NCBI GenBank assembly: GCA_021399435.1
Contig: JAJTUP010000005.1
Coordinates: 558,001-622,000, forward strand
DNA from: Diaporthe sp. PMI_573
Taxonomy: Eukaryota > Ascomycota > Sordariomycetes > Diaporthales > Diaporthaceae
Reading direction: 5' to 3'
Length of the DNA stretch: 64,000 bases
Below are positions 11,987 to 24,500 of this stretch, piece after piece. The notes beneath the pieces are model-generated. The model did not search any database. It saw only the letters and a program-made list of their open reading frames with translations, and was not told where the DNA came from. How positions within the stretch are numbered: position 1 is the stretch's first letter; every line of letters starts with the position of its first letter. The position numbers were made by a program, and so were the translations under genes.

Positions 11987-13438
11987 ATGGGTCTACCTAT
12001 GTCGAAGGCCAGCAATGCCAAGCCTCAGGCCGACTGCTATGTGGATGCAACAAACCCGGACGTGGAGAGCACAAAAATGTCTCAAGAAATCGAGTGTTGG
12101 GAGAAGACTTACCGGGAACGCTTCGGGCGAAGGGTTACGATTCCCTCCGTGTCCTACAGACCCGAGTTGAACAACAACCGCTGGTTCACATTTGACCCGC
12201 TCTGGGGATTGGTTGACAAGCCGGACGTCTTTAAATCTGCTCCGGAGGATGTGGAACGCCATATTGGGTTCCTTGGTCGTGTTGAAAATTGCTCTCCGCG
12301 CTATGCCGGGCCAACAGGGGAGCCATTGAGTGCGGAACTCAAAGCGAGGACAAGACAGGAATTGGTTCATTCTTTCCACAGGAAAATGGAACCTTATTTC
12401 CGGCAACACGTCAGGAGTTCCTGGCTCGGGGAGTGGAATCGTTTGAGTTCCACCTCTGTCCCCTTTGTTTTACCCTATTTGAATCATGGAGATGCTGTGC
12501 CCCCCAAGCTACTCGAGCAGCGTGTTCTTGGCAGCGAAATACTAGGTCAAATCACTGCCGTGTATTTCGAGCCAGGTTTTATGCGGTGTTTTGCCGGCCA
12601 GTGTTGGGACGACAGCGACGACAAGATGAAGGTGTACTATGGCAACGGCTGTGCTTACATAGGAAGAGCTATGCTGGCGGCGTGGCGGGAGGTCCACCAT
12701 TTCAATGGTGAGCTGGCAATTAGACAACAGAACCGCTGGTTCGCGAACACAATCGCACTGGAAGGACAACATGGCCCAGTTGGTCCTACTGAGGCTGTCA
12801 TACGCACACACAAGATTATTTGCGAAGAGCTGCAAAATGTACAGAACAAGCCGGTCAGTTCCGAAGATCCATACACGTGGGTCGAGCACGGTTTCGAGAT
12901 GGGGCCCATATACCGATCCGTGATTATCATTCTCGACAAACAGTTAGCCCTGGAACGAAGCGAAGACGAAGCCGAACTGTGCGATATCCTCTTCGAGCGA
13001 TGCAGCGTTCTGCTCGTCCGTACCGGGGATGAAGACCACCTAAGTGCGCCTATTGACTTATCTACGCTGAACGCTGCCGGGCTGACCCTGTCTCTTGATC
13101 GGAGCGAGGCAGCTATGATTGATCCAGTGGGAATGCAGCAAATCGTCCGGGTACGGCTGCGCACGGCGGTGCGCTTCATCATGGATCTTGAGAGGCGCGA
13201 GATCAATGCCTCATCGCGTCTAACAGCCCAAAAGAATGTTCTCGACGCGGACATGCTGCGGGAAGCGGAAGTCTGGGCCGAAGGCGCACTTGCTCATGCC
13301 GAAAGTAATGGCAGCATTGACCGCAATGTTGACACATGGGAAGCCGTCCGTCGGGCACAAGCGCACCTTGATGGAGATCGATGTGGCCTCGAAGTCAAGC
13401 CGTTCCAAGACTTTCTCCCCGCAGTTCGCTATTGGTGA
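11987..13438 (+). CDS. Uncharacterised 483-aa fungal protein
   Basis: A single uninterrupted frame from ATG to TGA. I recognise no domain. There is no signal peptide and no membrane segment. The protein is rich in charged and aromatic residues, with a central stretch that may be globular (IGRAMLAAWREVHHFNG; WVEHGFEMGPIYRS) and an Arg/Ala/Glu-rich, probably helical C-terminal third ending FLPAVRYW. The coding evidence is the length, the clear core promoter upstream and protein-like composition throughout. An alternative downstream start (MSKASN...) is five codons in. Function unknown. Confidence 0.72.
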   Translation: MGLPMSKASNAKPQADCYVDATNPDVESTKMSQEIECWEKTYRERFGRRVTIPSVSYRPELNNNRWFTFDPLWGLVDKPDVFKSAPEDVERHIGFLGRVENCSPRYAGPTGEPLSAELKARTRQELVHSFHRKMEPYFRQHVRSSWLGEWNRLSSTSVPFVLPYLNHGDAVPPKLLEQRVLGSEILGQITAVYFEPGFMRCFAGQCWDDSDDKMKVYYGNGCAYIGRAMLAAWREVHHFNGELAIRQQNRWFANTIALEGQHGPVGPTEAVIRTHKIICEELQNVQNKPVSSEDPYTWVEHGFEMGPIYRSVIIILDKQLALERSEDEAELCDILFERCSVLLVRTGDEDHLSAPIDLSTLNAAGLTLSLDRSEAAMIDPVGMQQIVRVRLRTAVRFIMDLERREINASSRLTAQKNVLDADMLREAEVWAEGALAHAESNGSIDRNVDTWEAVRRAQAHLDGDRCGLEVKPFQDFLPAVRYW

Positions 13439-13913
13439 TGATGCGAATGAATCCTCCGGAGAAGCAACACCACTTGCTTTTGATGCCATTTGTGTCCACG
13501 TGGAGAGGCACACTAGAGTGGGCGCATGAAAGTTTGGTCTAGAGTACCATCTCTCAAGCTGACTCTCGTGATATGCGAATCGTCCACGGGTATTAGGTTG
13601 AGCAGGGCATGGGATGAGAAACGGAGCTGAAGAAAGAGCCAAGGCTGCCAATCATACAGCTGTGGGTGGTTTTTGATTCATTATACAGGCAACACTGTCC
13701 TTGATAAGCCTCTATCCAGGCATCCATGTTCACCCCGCTTCAGGCTGTCAGCATCTGACCGCCAGCCACAAATTCTCACTGTTCACTCTTCTTGTTCGGC
13801 CGTTACCAATCATATCTATGGAAATATCCCCACGTGTCTGCTTATCATCGCAAATGCATTCATTGGAAACGTCAAGGGCTCCAGCCACGCGCAGTGGTGC
13901 GCCTTTTCTCCCA
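13439..13913. other. Intergenic region upstream of the HET gene
   Basis: No gene is seen on either strand. It probably holds the 3' flank of the 483-aa gene and the promoter of the HET gene. Confidence 0.5.
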
Positions 13914-16472
13914 ATGTCAGAGCCATGTTCTCTGTGTCTGCCTCTACATAGTTCGTGTAATCGGACCACCTGCCCGTCGTTGCTCCTGTTCCGCCACAAT
14001 CCCTCCAAAAAGGCCGACGTGCCATTGGATGATGAGTATTGGATTGTCTCGACTTGGGTTTTGGCACTGGAGGAATCAGCCTCGAGAGGGTGTGTGGTGT
14101 GCGCCACTCTCTATACGGGCCTCATGACAAATGGAAGGTGTTATCATTCCAGGCATTTCGCGCAGTTGAAAGTCGGGCGCAATGGGCATGTGTGTGTGAT
14201 TACAGACACGAGCGTCGGACACACGACAGAATTAAGCTTTTATACTACCAGGGACGCAGGTAAGAGCGGATTTGTCCTCTTCCCCACCGCCTCAAAGCAG
14301 CTCGAATGATATTCACAAGACTGCAGATGAACCACGAAAATGTCTGGCGTTTCCAGTCTTGGCTGGCTCCCTGTCAATGAACACAGGGTCCGAAATAAGT
14401 TTAAACCAGACTAAGGAATGGATGCAAATGTGTCAAACTCACCCGCATTGCTCAAGCGAACACGATTCAGTCTTGCCAACCAGAGTCCTCGACATAGGAG
14501 ATCGTTCAGTTAAGGCCATCCCACAATCCAGTGAGGTATTCATCTACATTGGAAAACTAACTTAGAGTAGGAACAAGATTTCCAGCTTGTCGAGACATAC
14601 GCGAAAGTCGAACAATACATCGCACTTAGCCACTGCTGGGGAAATTCTCCCATGATCCAGACAACCTCGGCGAACATTGCGGAAAGGAAGAGAGGCATCC
14701 CATTTTCGGAGATCCCCAAAACGTTTCAAGAAGCAAGCTCGCTCGCCCGCCATCTAGGGATTCGGTATCTCTGGGTCGATTCCCTCTGCATCGTTCAGGA
14801 CGACAAGCTTGATTGGCAACGAGAATCTGCACAAATGGCCAGTATATATGCCAAAGCTGCACTGACCATTGCTGCCAACGCATCTCAGGATTCCACAGGT
14901 GGTTGCTTCAGACCTACGCCACAGCTCTCTGGGTGTAACTCTTGGGAGATAGCAGTGGAATATAAAACATTGACTGAGGAGCCGGGTGAGGCAATAGGTC
15001 AGCGTGAATTATATGACGCCGACCGGGATTCTGAGGACCTTCGCTGGCTCGATGGCGACGAGATGGAACAGTACTGGGAACCATATGATTCACGAGGACA
15101 ATGGAGTTCAGGAGGACAGGTGCATTCAACTTTCGGTGGATCGACGCAGCAATCCTCGATCGTGCGTTTTTTGCCAGGATATGCCTCGCCAGGCTCACTC
15201 CCAAGCAAACATTCTAGCAGCAAACTCGATACCAACAATATCCGCAACATCGACAGAGACCGGAACGCATGCATCAAAGAGCAGCCAGACCAAGTTCAGA
15301 AGCCCTCAAGTTTCCGTGGAAGGGTTGAATCCTTAGAACACTCGACCGGCGTATACGTGCGGAACTTACTCAGTCATCTGGAGTTCGCGCCCGACAGAGG
15401 TTTTGTGCACCCGACCAAGCTCCCTCTCGCCAGTCGGGCATGGGCCTTTCAAGAGAGGCTACTATCTTCGCGCATCGTGCACTTCACTGCCTCGGAGCTT
15501 GTCTGGGAATGCACTTCTGAATCCTATTGCCAGTGTGGATTAGTAGGATGCGATGCACAATGGGGAGCCGGGTCTGATTCTCCATCTGCAAAGACACTGA
15601 AACTAGCCTTTGATCACGCCGTTCGTGAAGCGAGCGTTGGAAATCCGGAGCAGATCAAGGACATGTGGCAGAAGCTTGTGTCGAATTACACGCTGAAGGC
15701 ATTAACACACAAGACCGATCTCCTCCCAGCGGCATCCGGCCTCATGAAACGACTGCAGCAGGCTAACTTGGGAGAGTGCTTAGCAGGCATGTGGAGGAAA
15801 TATCTTCCGGAGCACATGACGTGGTCGGTGGCGGCGGCCAAGAATGAACACGCCCGGCACGAGACATATGTTGCTCCGACGTGGTCTTGGGCATCAGTCA
15901 CTGCTCCAGTGGACTTCCCAACGTATATCCACGCCGCTTCAACACTCATACTGCCAACTACACTACCCAAGCCTCTTGTGGTTGCCGAGATCATCGACGT
16001 GCAATGTACCCCCGCTGGGCTTGACACCACGGGCTCCCTATCCGACGGTGTGCTTACCATTCGCGCGCCTGCAGTGCCAGCGCTGCTGCTGAGCAGCCAG
16101 AGGGGGAAATTCGTACATGAATCGCCCGTGAGCTGTAACTTCGTCTGCGAAATCTACAGTCCACATAATGGGGCATTTGCTCGATTCCACCCAGACTCAT
16201 ATTCAGATATCGATGGCTCCATCGAGAGACAGGATGTACTGTGCGTCCAGTGGACAAAGACGATGGAGGAGTGCAGAGCACTTGAGTGGCAGGAAACGAA
16301 TGCAGAGTTTCTCGTTCTTCGAAGATCTCACAAAAGACCTGGCAAGTACGAGAGGATTGGCATGGTGACTGTCGCCTCGCACAAGAGGCCTGACTATCGA
16401 ACTACAGGCAAGCCAACCCCAATGGACAAGTGGTTTCAAGGAGCAAGCATCCAAACACTGGAGCTAGTGTAG
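13914..16472 (+). CDS. HET (heterokaryon incompatibility) domain protein
   Basis: Exons 13914-14259, 14327-14535 and 14586-16472 close in phase to 813 aa. Both introns have good donors and a CTAAC-type branch; the second is 50 nt. The N-terminus carries a Cys-pair region (EPCSLCLPLH, then GCVVCATLY) common to this class. The HET domain follows at about residues 195-260, with YIALSHCWG, then LGIRYLWVDSLCIVQDD, then ESAQMASIYAKAALTIAA. Further on come SRAWAFQERLLSSRIVHF and TWSWASV, both standard HET-protein motifs. HET proteins trigger cell death or growth arrest after non-self recognition, and many are orphans outside known het loci. An in-frame upstream ATG at 13818 is an alternative start. 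No NACHT or repeat partner domain is fused to it. Confidence 0.92.
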
Positions 16473-17078
16473 TTTTGGTACCTGGGGAAGGTGTTAGAAG
16501 ATCTGTTAATGTTGCATTCATTCTAAAACCTCTAGTGTGTCTCATCTTGCTCTTCATAATCTCAAGAACTCGCATTGCTAGCAATGTAAGAAGAAAATCC
16601 AGGCGTTCCAAACCATGTGAGAAGTTCAGTTGCTGATCACAAGGGCTTGGAACGGTCTCATTTGCAAGATATAGAAGACTCCACAGGGCGTCCCTGGCAA
16701 TCGTCACCTTCCTCTCTCCTACTGCTTCACATGTGTTATTACAGTAACACCGCCACATCTTCAAAAAGTCGCAGCACGTCATTTTGGATCCCCGTATGGT
16801 TCGAGTACCATCTACCTGGTTAGCTATACATATCCCACAGGAGGTTATCCTGAAAGAAGTTATATAGTGAGTACTGCCCGGGTGGTTCACTACATAGATA
16901 CTGTCGCCGCATGGCAGACAAACGAGCCAAGCGCGCGGTCATCAAATAGAATCAAGCTTCTCACATAACTCGTCCCAGCAGATGTTAATATTGTGAAATG
17001 CTTTTGATACGAACTCGATATCCTGATCTAATTGTGGGAGTCCCCCCCCCCCAAAACCCCCCTCGGCTTCGTTTTGTA
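16473..17078. other. Intergenic region between convergent genes
   Basis: Shared 3' flank of the HET gene and the zinc-finger gene. A run of 11 C residues lies at 17042-17052. No gene seen. Confidence 0.5.
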
Positions 17079-20000
17079 CTAACTGCCTAGCGCAGTCTGT
17101 GCCCAGATAACCTGGTCTTGATCCATCGTGGTGCCGTCCTCCCCGGTAAAGTGTTCCCCAGAGTACGCACCGACGTGGCCCGGTGCAAAGAAGGGTGCTA
17201 GCTCTTCGGCACATTCCTTGCAATACGTCTCAACTCTATTGTGGTGATGACAGAAGCCTGAAGCGGAGTCGTCTTGCTGGAAACTGCTCTTCAGTGCACC
17301 GCCCTGAATTGGGACTTGCTCCTGGAGTGGTCGGATTCCAGAATGCTTCATGCCCTCTGGTTGCTGCTGATAGAGTGGGTCTTCACTTGATGGACCGAAA
17401 AGACCACTCGGCAAGGTGACTATTTCAGGCAACTCTGACGGGGCAGAAGTCGGGTGCCAACTGAAAGCTGGTGTCACGGCGTAATTGTTGTCCCTGGCAT
17501 CATTTGAAGAGTTTCCTGTGTTTGGGGTGTCCGTCATCTCGGGCACGGAATATGTGCTGGAACTCCAAACCCGAGGTGACACGCCCTCTAGCTGCTTCAT
17601 GTCGTCCAATGGACTATCCCTCAGGGGCTTAGTCCCGGAAGAATGCTGAGAGAATGTCAGGTCATAGCTTGAGGAAGCTCGCTTTCTTATAGCTTCCAGA
17701 AACTTCCAATCTTGTTGCCTCCTTTCATCACAGTAAAGGTGCTTGAAAGTCTTTCTGACCTTTTTGAAGATCTTTACAATGTATCGGTATCCGTCCTCAT
17801 GCGTGGGATGAGAGAGTCTTTGAAAGAATCGGGTAATGTATTGCTCGTTGTAACACTTTTCTTGTACTTCTTCGAGCTCAATTGGCTCTTCAAAATCTTG
17901 AGAATCCGTTAAGTCAGCAGCGTCCAAAGAAATTTATGCGGTTCTACCATTGTGACAAACGAAGTCGCTACTCACGAGAATTTGGTACAACCTGATCGTC
18001 GGGAAACAGAAACTTGCACAGGGCATCCCATGTATCGACTTTGTCGCCCTTGCCCCTTTTAGTCAAGGCTTTGTACTTCTTCGCGCTGAGCCCATTCTCG
18101 GGTCTTTGTTCATCATCCTGACCGCTACGTTTCTCGCAGACATTTTCTTCGAGGAGATGTTCATCGAGCTCTTCACTTGTTTGGAAACAGCGGTGGCATC
18201 TCACACATTGATGCGCTTGGGTATCTGGCGTATGAAAGAGCTTGATGTGACGCCTGGAACTGCGCATGAGTAACCAAAATGATTCATGGGATAAGGGTCC
18301 TCGATCTTTGAGACTACTCACTTAAGCAAAGCCATGCTTGCAAACGTATTGAGCGCACATTGATGGTGCTCCCGAACGTTGAACTTGGTCGGATATCGTT
18401 TTCTGTATGGACATGGAAACTTTTGAAAGTCATCTATCCTGACTCTTTTTCTGTCTCCCGACCAACCGTCAGGGTCGTCGAAGTCGTCAGGGCCATCTCC
18501 ATTGGGGTATTGGTCATCGTTGTCATCCCTCTTCCGATGACGTCCGTGACCAGCACCTTGTTTTCTCTTTCCATTAGCACTCAAGACACGTGCAGCCTCT
18601 TGACCATCGATGTTGGAGCCGATATCTTCGCCGTCGGTACAAGGGGAGGTGAGTGAGACAGGCAACTTCCTCGTAATGTAGAGATCATCGTCGTGGCTTC
18701 GAATACTTTCCAAGTATACATGTGTGAACCTGACAATGGGCATACAATCGTCCTCGATATGTGCAACCCATTTCGACTTGAGAACTAAGTTGGTGATATT
18801 TTCCACAAGTTGCTCATACTGAAATTCGATGTCTTCTTCGGTCGAATGATAATCGTCTTTCGCCGAGGCGAAATGAGAATCCGGAGGCGAGGCCTGCGTG
18901 CTAGGGGTCTCAGGTATCACATGTGATAAAATGTGATCATGACCCTGTTGATCGCAGTCCTCCTGTTGAACATCACACAAAGCTCTACGAGTCCTCCAAG
19001 CAGCAGGATCCTCGCCTTCACAGGTCTCACCACATGGATATTCGTCGACTCCAGTGCCGGATACTCCGAGACTGGACGAATGGGTTTCACGCCATTGCCT
19101 CGCAGAAGTCTCCGATGGCTTGCATTCTGTCGTATGACACCATGAACATACACCCCCGCAGACGCAATGTGTGGTCGGGATTTGATTGAACTCAGTTGTC
19201 GGTCTAAGTGATTCGACTGAGGGACCTGGTTGATTGAGAGATAATCCATGTGACTCAAAGCTTGTTGAAACGTGCATATCGAAGTTGGCCATGTCGAATT
19301 CGTCATCCTGCGCCTTGGATAGTGCCATAGGCTTGACCCATGAGAAAGGAAGGGAAGAAACTTTTCCAAGGCTCGAGAAACCTTGAACAGGCTTCCAAGG
19401 TGTGCTCAAGTCGATATCAGACTCAGCCAATGAGGCTATGCCAGAGTCATTGGACTGCGGAGAATACCTAGGATTCAAGTGGTTGTGGGGTGCCATAATT
19501 CTGTCGGTCGAAGTATTCGAAGTATAAGTCTGGTCTTGTGGTGCTTGCAAAAATAGACTTTGAACTCGTTCGAGGAATTGGTGTGTTCTGGCTTCCCGAC
19601 TCAACGAAGGTGTATGCCCGTGTAGGTCCCGACACCTTTGTAGGGTGGAGGTGATGAAACCCATCGATTCATCTAATGCACGTTGGGAAAGCTCCCCAGG
19701 AGAAAGTTGAGGGCTGCTCAAAACGATCTGCTGAAAGGCTCGGGTCAAAAAGTCAAGACTTTCCGAACCGTAGCATCGTGTCTCGACCTCGTCAAGCTCC
19801 ACGGGTGGGTCAAAGTCTACACAAAGGACAACTTGAGTCAGCGCGAATCGGTATGGCAGGTTCCTCGAGTCCATGTCACACTTTGTTATGTCCAATCCAA
19901 CTTGCTGTTCCGCCTGCTTTCAAGCTCCGAGGACGATCTCACCTGGATATGGAATGTCTCGTTGCAAGTCTGGGAACAGAACAAGCCATACGTCATTCCA

Positions 20001-21546
20001 TGTTTGGACCTTCTTATCACAGAGCTTTTGTAAATCTGCGTGACTTATGCCATCCTCGGGGTTCCTGTTCCATGTGCCCAGCGTACACACCGTCGGCCGG
20101 TTTAGATGATCAAACAGATCCTCGGTTGTTTCGAACCAGGTACCACATCGACGACACCCTTCGCCCGATTTCAGATGGAAGGCTTTGATATGGCGCCTGG
20201 TCTTGGATCAGCATGAATTCTGAAAAAGAGATGCCAATAGCCATGTGATCACCTACTTGAGGTGAGTCATGCTCGGGAAGTCAGATAAAGCGCAGGAGGA
20301 ATGTGAGCGAACATTGAACCTGGTCGGGTTCCGCTTTCTGAAGGGGCAACTCATTATAATTTCATTAGCTGTGACTCTTCTGCGCCTTTTGCCAGTGTGT
20401 TCGCCCATTCTCCTGGGGGTACGTGAGTCATCATCGTCGCTGTCATCTTCATCAGAATCGTTGTGTTCACAATGCAGTCCCTGCTTGTTCTCATGCCCCA
20501 TAGTACTATGAAGACTTGACGTCTTTGGACTCGATGTAGTGGAGGCGTCTTCGCTTAAGCCAAATGTGTGGTAGATCACGGGTGTTGTATTCAAGGCGTT
20601 TGAGTCTCCGAGGTCGCGGGCAATATGCTCCAGGAAGATGTTCGCGTAATGGGTGATCGGTGCACTGAGCTTTCGGAGATCATTCTCGGTGAGGTGATTC
20701 GAGACCACATTGCAGATATCTTCAATCAACAAATCGTAAGGGTCGTCTCGAACGCCTCGACCTTGCTCGCCATCCTCATCTGTGAACCTAGAGAACTCGT
20801 GCACAGAACTTCTGGAGGAGAAGGTAGTGGACTCTCTGTCAAATAATTAGATGTGTTTGCGACTAATGATGTCTGTGATTGCTTACTTGCTACCATATTC
20901 GCTTGTAGGATGAGATGAGCCTTCTTCCGAGCTATTAGATGGGGCGAAGTAGAAAATTGGTGACCTTGAGGCACGTCAGCGAGTTGCGTATGGTTCAGAA
21001 GTAATCTCCAGGGTTCTTCACGTACCCGTTGCTCTTTTGGCCTCCGTTCCGCAGATTAGACGAGGTATTTATCGGATGAGATGTATTAAGTGTGTGACGA
21101 GGATTCAAATCCCAGGATTTGCAGTGAAGAGACCCGGCAATGTGCGCAGATGAACTTGGACTGGGGGGACATGAGTCGGTTGTGGTGCCGATGGAGAATA
21201 GAGAATCGGTCATAAGGGATCTGATAGATGAAGTGGAAGCAAATCTGAGAAGATCCATTGAGGCTTCGTTTATGAGATCGCTTGACATGACCGATTCTGT
21301 GTTGCACAATGGGGCTGACCGCGGCTGCAGCCCGATTTTGTCCCCTTCGAGAGCTGCAGTGGAAGCATTGTAGTTTTTACCTGCATGTGAATAGGGCACA
21401 TTCATAAAAGGCTTTGAGGGGACGTCCAGCCGCAAATTTGCCAAGCCCTCTCCGAGACTCGTGGTGGTGCATGCCGTTGTATCTGATGGGCTCTTGTTGT
21501 CTGAAGTCGGGGGCCGGGATGTCACAAAACCAATGTCAGAATCCAT
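17079..21546 (-). CDS. Large zinc-finger protein with a tandemly duplicated C2H2-like module
   Basis: Seven minus-strand exons (21546-21026, 20964-20887, 20835-20257, 20196-19943, 19816-18322, 18253-17976, 17896-17079) close exactly in phase to 1,340 aa. Two copies of one module are visible. Each starts CP[FY]RKR.PT[RK]FNVR, ends its first part with LKRHIK.FH (RHIK near residues 394 and 978), then has a Cys-pair finger (CRRCGTWF / CVRCHRCF), a VDTWD- or VQTWN-type segment with LFPD, and finally VELDEV / IELEEV with a helical region. Introns interrupt both copies at the same points (inside LK^RHIK and just before DF[DE].P), which is strong evidence for an internal duplication. The N-terminal 350 residues and the ~350-residue linker are Ser-rich and disordered. 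Single-module relatives are common, uncharacterised fungal proteins; a DNA-binding or regulatory role is inference. Confidence 0.85.
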
Positions 21547-24500
21547 GACTGATATTGGGATTTACATCCAATCCTTCTCACGAATATGAACGATCACCCT
21601 AAGAATATCAACAAGGAAGTGAAGTAGCTCCTCCAAACGTTGTCCTTCAGACTAAATATTCGGCACAGCTTACAATATACTATTCAGCAAAAGAAAGAAC
21701 AGAAAAAAGAGTTCACTCATCCATTTCGCAGAGCCCCGTGTGCTTTATGGGAGAATCGACATGGGTTTCCAATGCCGCAAGCCACCATCCAATACCTCCT
21801 TTCGACGACCCCAATTGTGCAGCACCGGTTTCATGGCGGCGAAAGTGCTGATTCCATTGGCACCGAGTCCTTCACTTGGCTGCAGCAAAGCCCTAGTCCA
21901 GGATTCGACCATCAGCTGGACAGGGGGTTTGCGAGCAGGCTATTCGTTGAGAAAGAGCATTTGTGGCATTTCATACAAATCTGAATGAAACGATGCGGAT
22001 TGAGGCATCCCAGTGCAATTCCACCTACCTCGGCAGCAATGAGAGCGTCCAACCAAAAAGTTTACTTCCTTTCGAAGCGACGGCATTGATGGTACTGCCT
22101 TACATGTGGGATTGGAAAAGTTGCCAGCATCGACTCATTCGATGTTGGTCGAAGGAAGCCTGCCACCAGCAGTAGCCTCGATAGTCACCATGGCTGCTAG
22201 TACAAGGCTCCCATCCAAATCTATGAACGAAGGCACGAAAAGGCCCTTCGATTCCCAAATAACCCCCACTTATTGCCTGTTATCTAGAACAGGAGAAAGT
22301 TTGCGAGCGTTGCAGTATTCAGCCCACTCGAGCAGGACATTCTATGTCATTCCGTACCGACAGCTTTTGTGGCTCCAAGTCTCCTGTTACTGAAACTCCA
22401 CGTGAAAGAGGGCAGCCAATTAGCTAACGTCCTGTTCAAATGCTGGTGCTGAAGCTGAGATTGAAGTGATCGTGCAATTCCTGACCAAGATATACTGTCT
22501 GGAATAAATGAGACCACATGCAGTCTCTCTACTACGCTGAATGCTCACGTGCCACTCTCCGAATCCCATCATGGAGGTCGCGTCTCGATCCAGGGTTTGA
22601 CCCTGACTGGGCACAACTCACTCGAAGAATCGCAAGTCGACTTCAATCACGTGGACCACACGGCTAGATGGATATTGTAAGTGTTGCCGTCTCCATATTT
22701 ACGATATTCCGAGTGGCTTGGGCGCTTACGCAGCGGCAGCGCAGCGCATACAAGCAACCACGCATATCAGCTGAGGCGTCAGTCAGGCAGCGTCCGCGAA
22801 TACGGGCGGGCGGCGGCGTCGGACTTACGTCAGGGCGACCCGCAATGCGTCAATCAGCTCTCGTAAGACACGAGAAAGCTAAAGCTAACCGGCCGACCGA
22901 CCCGAGCAAAGCAGGCCGCCAACCTCGCGGTCAAAGATTTCCCCGTATTTGCCGTCGCAGAGGTTTGTATAGATGAGCACTTCAATCAAACGCCACTCCA
23001 GTCCGTCCCGTAAATCCCGGGGCTGGGCTGGGGGAAGAAACGGCGTTGCATCGAACTTGCGGGCATTGGCATACCACCTTAGGTAGGTGGCATTCATTTG
23101 CAAACAAGGGGCCCAATTGAGCCGCCTTTCCCACCTTTCGCTCCGTGGCTGGTCGACTGGCCCCTTCTGGCTAGCGGCCGGCGGAACCATCCCTTTCTTT
23201 TGCTCAGGCCGTTCAGGGCCGTCCGTCCACCTTCCGCAAGAGACCCTGAATAGGAGGAGCGCGATGGCACGGGGAGGTGGCAAAAAAATGATTGATGGGC
23301 GGTTCGCGTTGTTGGTCATCTTAATGACTTATTACTCAGTACAAACTTCCGTTAGGAAATTTGGCCGTTTCAAGACCACACTGTGCGACCGGGGTGCTGC
23401 GGTGAGACCAACCGATTCCATGGGTTTCGCGTCTTAAGATTCCGGTGGCGGCAACGCGCGCTACTATAGCATACCAAGACGTGCTTAAGGGTTATTTTTT
23501 GCTGAAGCACCTCACCTACATTCGTGCGGCAATGCGCCAACGTTTTTTTTGCGCGGCTGTTTGGATTAGAGTTTCTGGCCGATGGGGAAGAAGGTTCGCG
23601 AACCCAAAACGTTGCAATGAGTCGAGATCTCTGGGAAAACCTTGGGCGAGTGTCCGGGTAGATGGGATGGAGATGTTTAACCTTTCGCACGAGGTCATGC
23701 CCCAGACAACGAGCTTAGACGGATCTGCCTGGTGTTGCAGGTTTTCTGGTGCTCGTACTTCGTGGGAGAAATTGAGTGGGCGCCGACAATCGAGGGCCTT
23801 GTCTCTGCTCGTCCTTGCTTGCGCCTGGTCGTTATTCGACACTCTTGAGTCGTCTTCGTCGTCGAGACATGTTTCAAATCTCTTGGAAACGAAAGGGGGC
23901 CCAAGCTGTCAAGGGAGGCAGGAAGGGATGGTCCCAGAAGGCAGTTATCTCCAGCACGGATGTTCGGTTCGGCGTGTTTGGTGGTGGCCTCAGGCACAAA
24001 CATTGCGGTAGGGAGGACCCGCCCCCTTTTCCCATTCTCGAAGCCACAACAACGTAGCAAGCGAGCTGGCTGGCGTAAGCGAGCTGCGCCGAACGCCAGC
24101 GAAACCTTCTCGAAGGTCGAAACTCCCCGTGGCGAACCCCATCCTGGCCCCATAGGATGGGCTCGCATCCGGAGCTGGCAGAGGTCCCACTTCACTCCTC
24201 TTTGTGCTGTCGTGCATTATCGCGCAGTGTCGTGCTGGTCTGGTCGCGCCAGTTCGTTTACCAGTTCGTGCCTGGCTTGGCCCCAGGCTGGAATGTGGAG
24301 TTGCGTGGACCCATCGCGGAGGGCGGGTTGAACGGCGAGCGGGGCCCGGGCTGCAGTTCCGGGGGGCTCCAGTGGCCATGACAGCGCACCACCGCCCGTT
24401 GGCGTAGGTTGTGGACTTGGGTGCTGGGGCGGGGACGACTCGTCCGAGCCCGTCGACGGTGAGTCGGGGGTAGTTGACCGCTGACTCGGCCCAGCCGATG

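Noticed and set aside
14536..14570. 35-nt intron in the HET gene
   Set aside because: An acceptor at 14584-14585 gives a normal 50-nt intron in the same frame with a proper CTAAC branch.
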